Of a stretch of DNA of 64,000 nucleotides, positions 62,324 through 64,000 are shown one piece after another; the first letter of the stretch is position 1, and the number at the start of each line of letters is the position of its first letter. The notes below the pieces were generated by a model that was not told the origin of the DNA, did not search any database, and saw only the letters and a program-made list of their open reading frames with translations. The DNA lies in the NCBI RefSeq assembly GCF_000769655.1, contig NZ_CP008887.1, positions 558,001-622,000 on the forward strand, given 5' to 3'. The stretch comes from Thermococcus eurythermalis. GTDB taxonomy: Archaea; Methanobacteriota_B; Thermococci; Thermococcales; Thermococcaceae. The position numbers were made by a program, and so were the translations under genes.

Positions 62324-62744
62324 AACTCACACCACCCACAAATAATTTTCCAAATAATATTAAACTGAAAACTGCTTAGAATTTTGTTAAAAGTAAAACA
62401 CAACTTCCAGGGTCATCTCACATATATAGTATGTTCTTTTTTGAGATGTTTTCTCAAACTTTTCCCAGAAAAAGTAAACAAGATGAAAGAAAAATTTTTC
62501 ATTTGAAATATTTTCCAAATAAAAAACAAAAATAAAACAGATGAAAATTTTTTGAACAAAAACATATAATATATATTGTTGAGAAATTCTCACAAGTACA
62601 CAAAACCCAGAACAAAATTTTCACACAAAAATAAAACAAAAAGTTTTCAGAAAAAATCCAGAATTCAAAAATTTTTTCAAAAATAAAAATAAAATAAAAA
62701 TTTTTGTGAAAATTTGAAATGACATCTCAAAAAAATCTAGGAAG
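62324..62744. other. Very AT-rich non-coding stretch, possible replication origin of the element
   Basis: About 420 bases with no credible gene. AAAATTTTT-like tracts recur at least five times. A TGAGA word recurs in both orientations: TTTGAGA-TGTTT-TCTCAAA at 62440-62458, TTGAGAA-A-TTCTCACAA near 62579-62595, and GACATCTCAAAAAAA at 62721-62735 as the inverse of TTTTTTGAGATGT at about 62437-62449. The right side of the 62323 gene promoter (62366-62385) carries the shared CTGCTTAGAATTTT block. Low melting DNA with inverted iterated words suits an origin; a pure promoter region would be shorter. Confidence 0.45.
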
Positions 62745-63086
62745 TCAGAATTTGATGAACTTCACAAGCTCTAGCTCTTTTTTGAAGCTTTCAATGTTTT
62801 TAAAAAACCAATCCAACACAAAATCAGCAACATCACTCTTTTTGAGGTCACTTCTCCTCTCACAGAGGTAATTAAACTTGTTTAGAACAGATAAGGACAC
62901 ACTAAGAGATTGTGCTGTGGAATGACCCCACCTCTTCTTACTATAAGCCTTATCAATTGTATCCAAGGGGAACTCAAACACTGCAATAGAAAAGATGTCA
63001 GAAACTGAGAGTTTTGTTTGATTTGAAAGTTCAAGAAGCTTAACATAATTATCTTCACTGATTGACACCCTGAGTACAAACTTCAT
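62745..63086 (-). CDS. Small RHH-like DNA-binding protein candidate
   Basis: 113 residues from ATG 63086, after GGTGAT. Begins with a strand (MKFVLRVSIS) and helices EDNYVKLLELSNQTKLSVSDIFSIAVFEF, compatible with a ribbon-helix-helix domain, followed by basic helices (KRRWGHSTAQSLSVSLSVLNKFNYLCERRSDLKKSDVADFVLDWFF-like layout). Sits next to the AT-rich stretch, so it could be a regulator or an origin-binding protein. Family assignment is tentative. Confidence 0.5.
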   Translation of the reverse strand: MKFVLRVSISEDNYVKLLELSNQTKLSVSDIFSIAVFEFPLDTIDKAYSKKRWGHSTAQSLSVSLSVLNKFNYLCERRSDLKKSDVADFVLDWFFKNIESFKKELELVKFIKF

Positions 63087-63156
63087 ATACATCACCATTA
63101 TTGCTTATTCATATATAATATATATGATATACTGTTTAGCCTATACAATAATACTA

Positions 63157-63185
63157 ATTCCTATTATATATTATATAATAGGAAT
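63157..63185. promoter_or_regulatory. Large AT palindrome between two element genes
   Basis: Thirteen-base perfect arms (ATTCCTATTATAT and its complement) around ATT. It lies just past the stop of the gene at 63188 and about 70-100 bases before the start of the gene at 63086 (both minus strand). It may be a terminator hairpin, an operator or part of a replication site. Minus-strand TATA candidates follow at about 63112-63125. Confidence 0.5.
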
Positions 63186-63187
63186 AA

Positions 63188-63496
63188 TCACTCTTCATCA
63201 AGAGCATTCATAGTATCCTTAATTTTGTCTCTGAGCTTCTTAAGTTCTTGCTCAGGGATGTGCTCAATCTTTGAGTTCTTCTCTTTGAATGTGAGTCTGT
63301 AGAGCAAAAGAAGCCTTCCTCTAGCTGTTTTTTCTGAAATCTTCCCTGACCTGTAGTCTTCAACAATAGCTTTCTTAATCTTTAAAAAGTCCTGGACTGA
63401 ATCAAGCCCTTTTTTCTTTGAGTCTTTAACTCTAGAACCCAAGTACTTGTATCTGTTTTTGGAATAAGCTGACTTCACAATCTTCTTATATCCCAT
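63188..63496 (-). CDS. Small basic protein of the element, unknown
   Basis: 102 residues from ATG 63496, whose first base is shared with the stop of the upstream gene (TGATG). Very basic N-terminus (GYKKIVKSAYSKNRYKYLGSRVKDSKKKG), helical C-terminus (IPEQELKKLRDKIKDTMNALDEE). Could bind nucleic acid. No family recognised. Confidence 0.55.
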   Translation of the reverse strand: MGYKKIVKSAYSKNRYKYLGSRVKDSKKKGLDSVQDFLKIKKAIVEDYRSGKISEKTARGRLLLLYRLTFKEKNSKIEHIPEQELKKLRDKIKDTMNALDEE

Positions 63497-64000
63497 CACT
63501 CCTCACCCCCTTCTTCATTCTCTCTTCTAAAAATGAGGTCTCTCAGCTTTTTGAATGCTGAAACTTTTGCCTTATCAACTAATTCTTCTTTCTCATCAAT
63601 CTGCTTCCTCTTTTCAGCCAAAGCCTCTTGCTTAAACTCATTCTTCAGAATGTACCACATTGGACTCTTTATTTTATGACCCAAAAACTTAGTTGCTTTT
63701 GCCTCAGCTTTCTGCTCAGCTTCATTCTCATAAACCTTCTTAGTATTATCTTTGATTATGCCATACATTTGTTCTTTTAATTGACTATATCTCAGCTTGT
63801 AATGGTTTGCTTCAGCATTTGTGAGTAAACCCAACCTCTGTGCTTTATCAATCTCAATTTTAATAGCATCAGCAATCAAGAAAAGCTTCTCAACTCTCCT
63901 TTTGTCAGCTTCACTCCTCACAACAGTTCTCTCTGCTTTCCTGAGAAGCTCCTTCTCACCCTGCTCCAGGAACTTAAGGACTTTTTTCCTATCACTCTGA
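63496..64000 (-). CDS. Charged helical protein of the element, 5' end outside the window
   Basis: The frame is open across the right edge; the GTG at 63921 is only an internal codon, because coding-like sequence (SDRKKVLKFLEQGEKELLRKAERTVVRSEAD) continues to base 64000. So at least 167 residues. Highly charged, mostly helical or coiled coil (AEQKAEAKATKFLGHKIKSPMWYILKNEFKQEALAEKRKQIDEKEELVDKAKVSAFKKLRDLIF). No family recognised. Confidence 0.6.
   Translation of the reverse strand, partial: QSDRKKVLKFLEQGEKELLRKAERTVVRSEADKRRVEKLFLIADAIKIEIDKAQRLGLLTNAEANHYKLRYSQLKEQMYGIIKDNTKKVYENEAEQKAEAKATKFLGHKIKSPMWYILKNEFKQEALAEKRKQIDEKEELVDKAKVSAFKKLRDLIFRRENEEGGEE

Larger units (their letters stand above)
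54650..64000. mobile_element. Integrated element (virus or plasmid), left part; continues past the window
   Basis: From about 54,650 to the end the sequence becomes strikingly AT-rich, Arg codons shift to AGA, proteins become rich in Asn, Gln, Tyr and Ile, and all genes but the integrase read leftwards. Contents: tyrosine recombinase, two small DNA-binding-like proteins, four or more membrane proteins, a giant ectodomain protein, a P-loop ATPase and AT-rich non-coding DNA. Gene style recalls the integrated elements of Thermococcales (pT26-2-like, TKV, or spindle-virus relatives), but no gene is similar enough by eye to assign a family. The left edge is placed by composition only; no tRNA or direct repeat marks it. 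Confidence 0.85.

Noticed and set aside
62387-62593. 68-residue Phe/Tyr/Ile-rich frame in the AT-rich gap
   Set aside because: No ribosome binding site; composition follows directly from T-rich DNA, as expected of chance frames here.

Overview
The window is a piece of a hyperthermophilic euryarchaeal chromosome, almost certainly Thermococcus. The evidence is an archaeal A-type ATP synthase operon, SecD/SecF without SecYEG neighbours, archaeal primase PriS/PriL, archaeal-type S-adenosylmethionine decarboxylase, RNase P RNA, KaiC-like ATPases, a CGP-CTERM surface anchor on the peptide-binding protein, many ATGA gene overlaps, and TATA boxes placed for very short leaders.

Layout. 1-360: 3' end of elp3. 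363-4883 (mostly minus): a frameshifted HdeD gene, then an ABC exporter-type cluster (ATPase, ABC-2 permease, large NEW3/Ig-like anchored protein). 4976-6028: a cysteine-cluster protein and a Nip7-like PUA protein. 6250-6553: no credible gene, but a hairpin-dense putative RNA whose 3' end resembles an IS200/IS605 right end. 6585-11424: a tightly coupled operon with a small secreted protein, membrane proteins, an ABC permease and ATPase, and a PEGA-repeat anchored protein. 11526-13264: a KaiC-like ATPase, its HTH/coiled-coil partner, and speH. 13570-16672: secF-secD and a TrkA/RCK protein. 16843-25535: the complete atpHIKECFABD operon. 25642-28408: an ODP-type metallo-beta-lactamase, a soluble chemoreceptor-like protein and AlaX. 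28436-32879 (minus): TtuA-like PP-loop protein, membrane protein, radical SAM protein, pyrK and pyrC. 33222-40301: a five-gene peptide ABC importer. 40359-46357: NadE, an EamA transporter, glutamine synthetase and surface/membrane proteins. 46394-46717: rnpB, abutting a decayed EamA gene. 47500-49735: priS/priL. 49968-54630: a second KaiC-like ATPase, an OB-fold-like secreted protein, a frameshifted TctA-like permease and an RlmI-like methyltransferase.

From about 54.65 kb to the right edge the base composition falls sharply, Arg codons shift to AGA, and the chromosomal gene style stops. This is the left part of an integrated element that continues past the window. It carries a tyrosine recombinase at its left edge, two small putative ribbon-helix-helix proteins, a 988-residue membrane-anchored ectodomain protein, several small membrane proteins, a P-loop ATPase with a C-terminal winged helix, and a very AT-rich non-coding stretch that may be an origin. 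No tRNA gene is visible at its left edge.

The most notable structure in the element is a repeated intergenic module: a pyrimidine-rich terminator, a palindrome GTGTATCT-N6-AGATACAC, and in several cases a shared downstream block ending TCTAAGCA before a strong ribosome binding site. It precedes nearly every transcription unit, including the integrase, and looks like a private regulon of the element. I see no CRISPR array, rRNA or tRNA. Three chromosomal genes (HdeD, EamA, TctA-like) carry frameshifts; the EamA copy is clearly a pseudogene, while the other two have a single one-base lesion each and could be sequencing errors.
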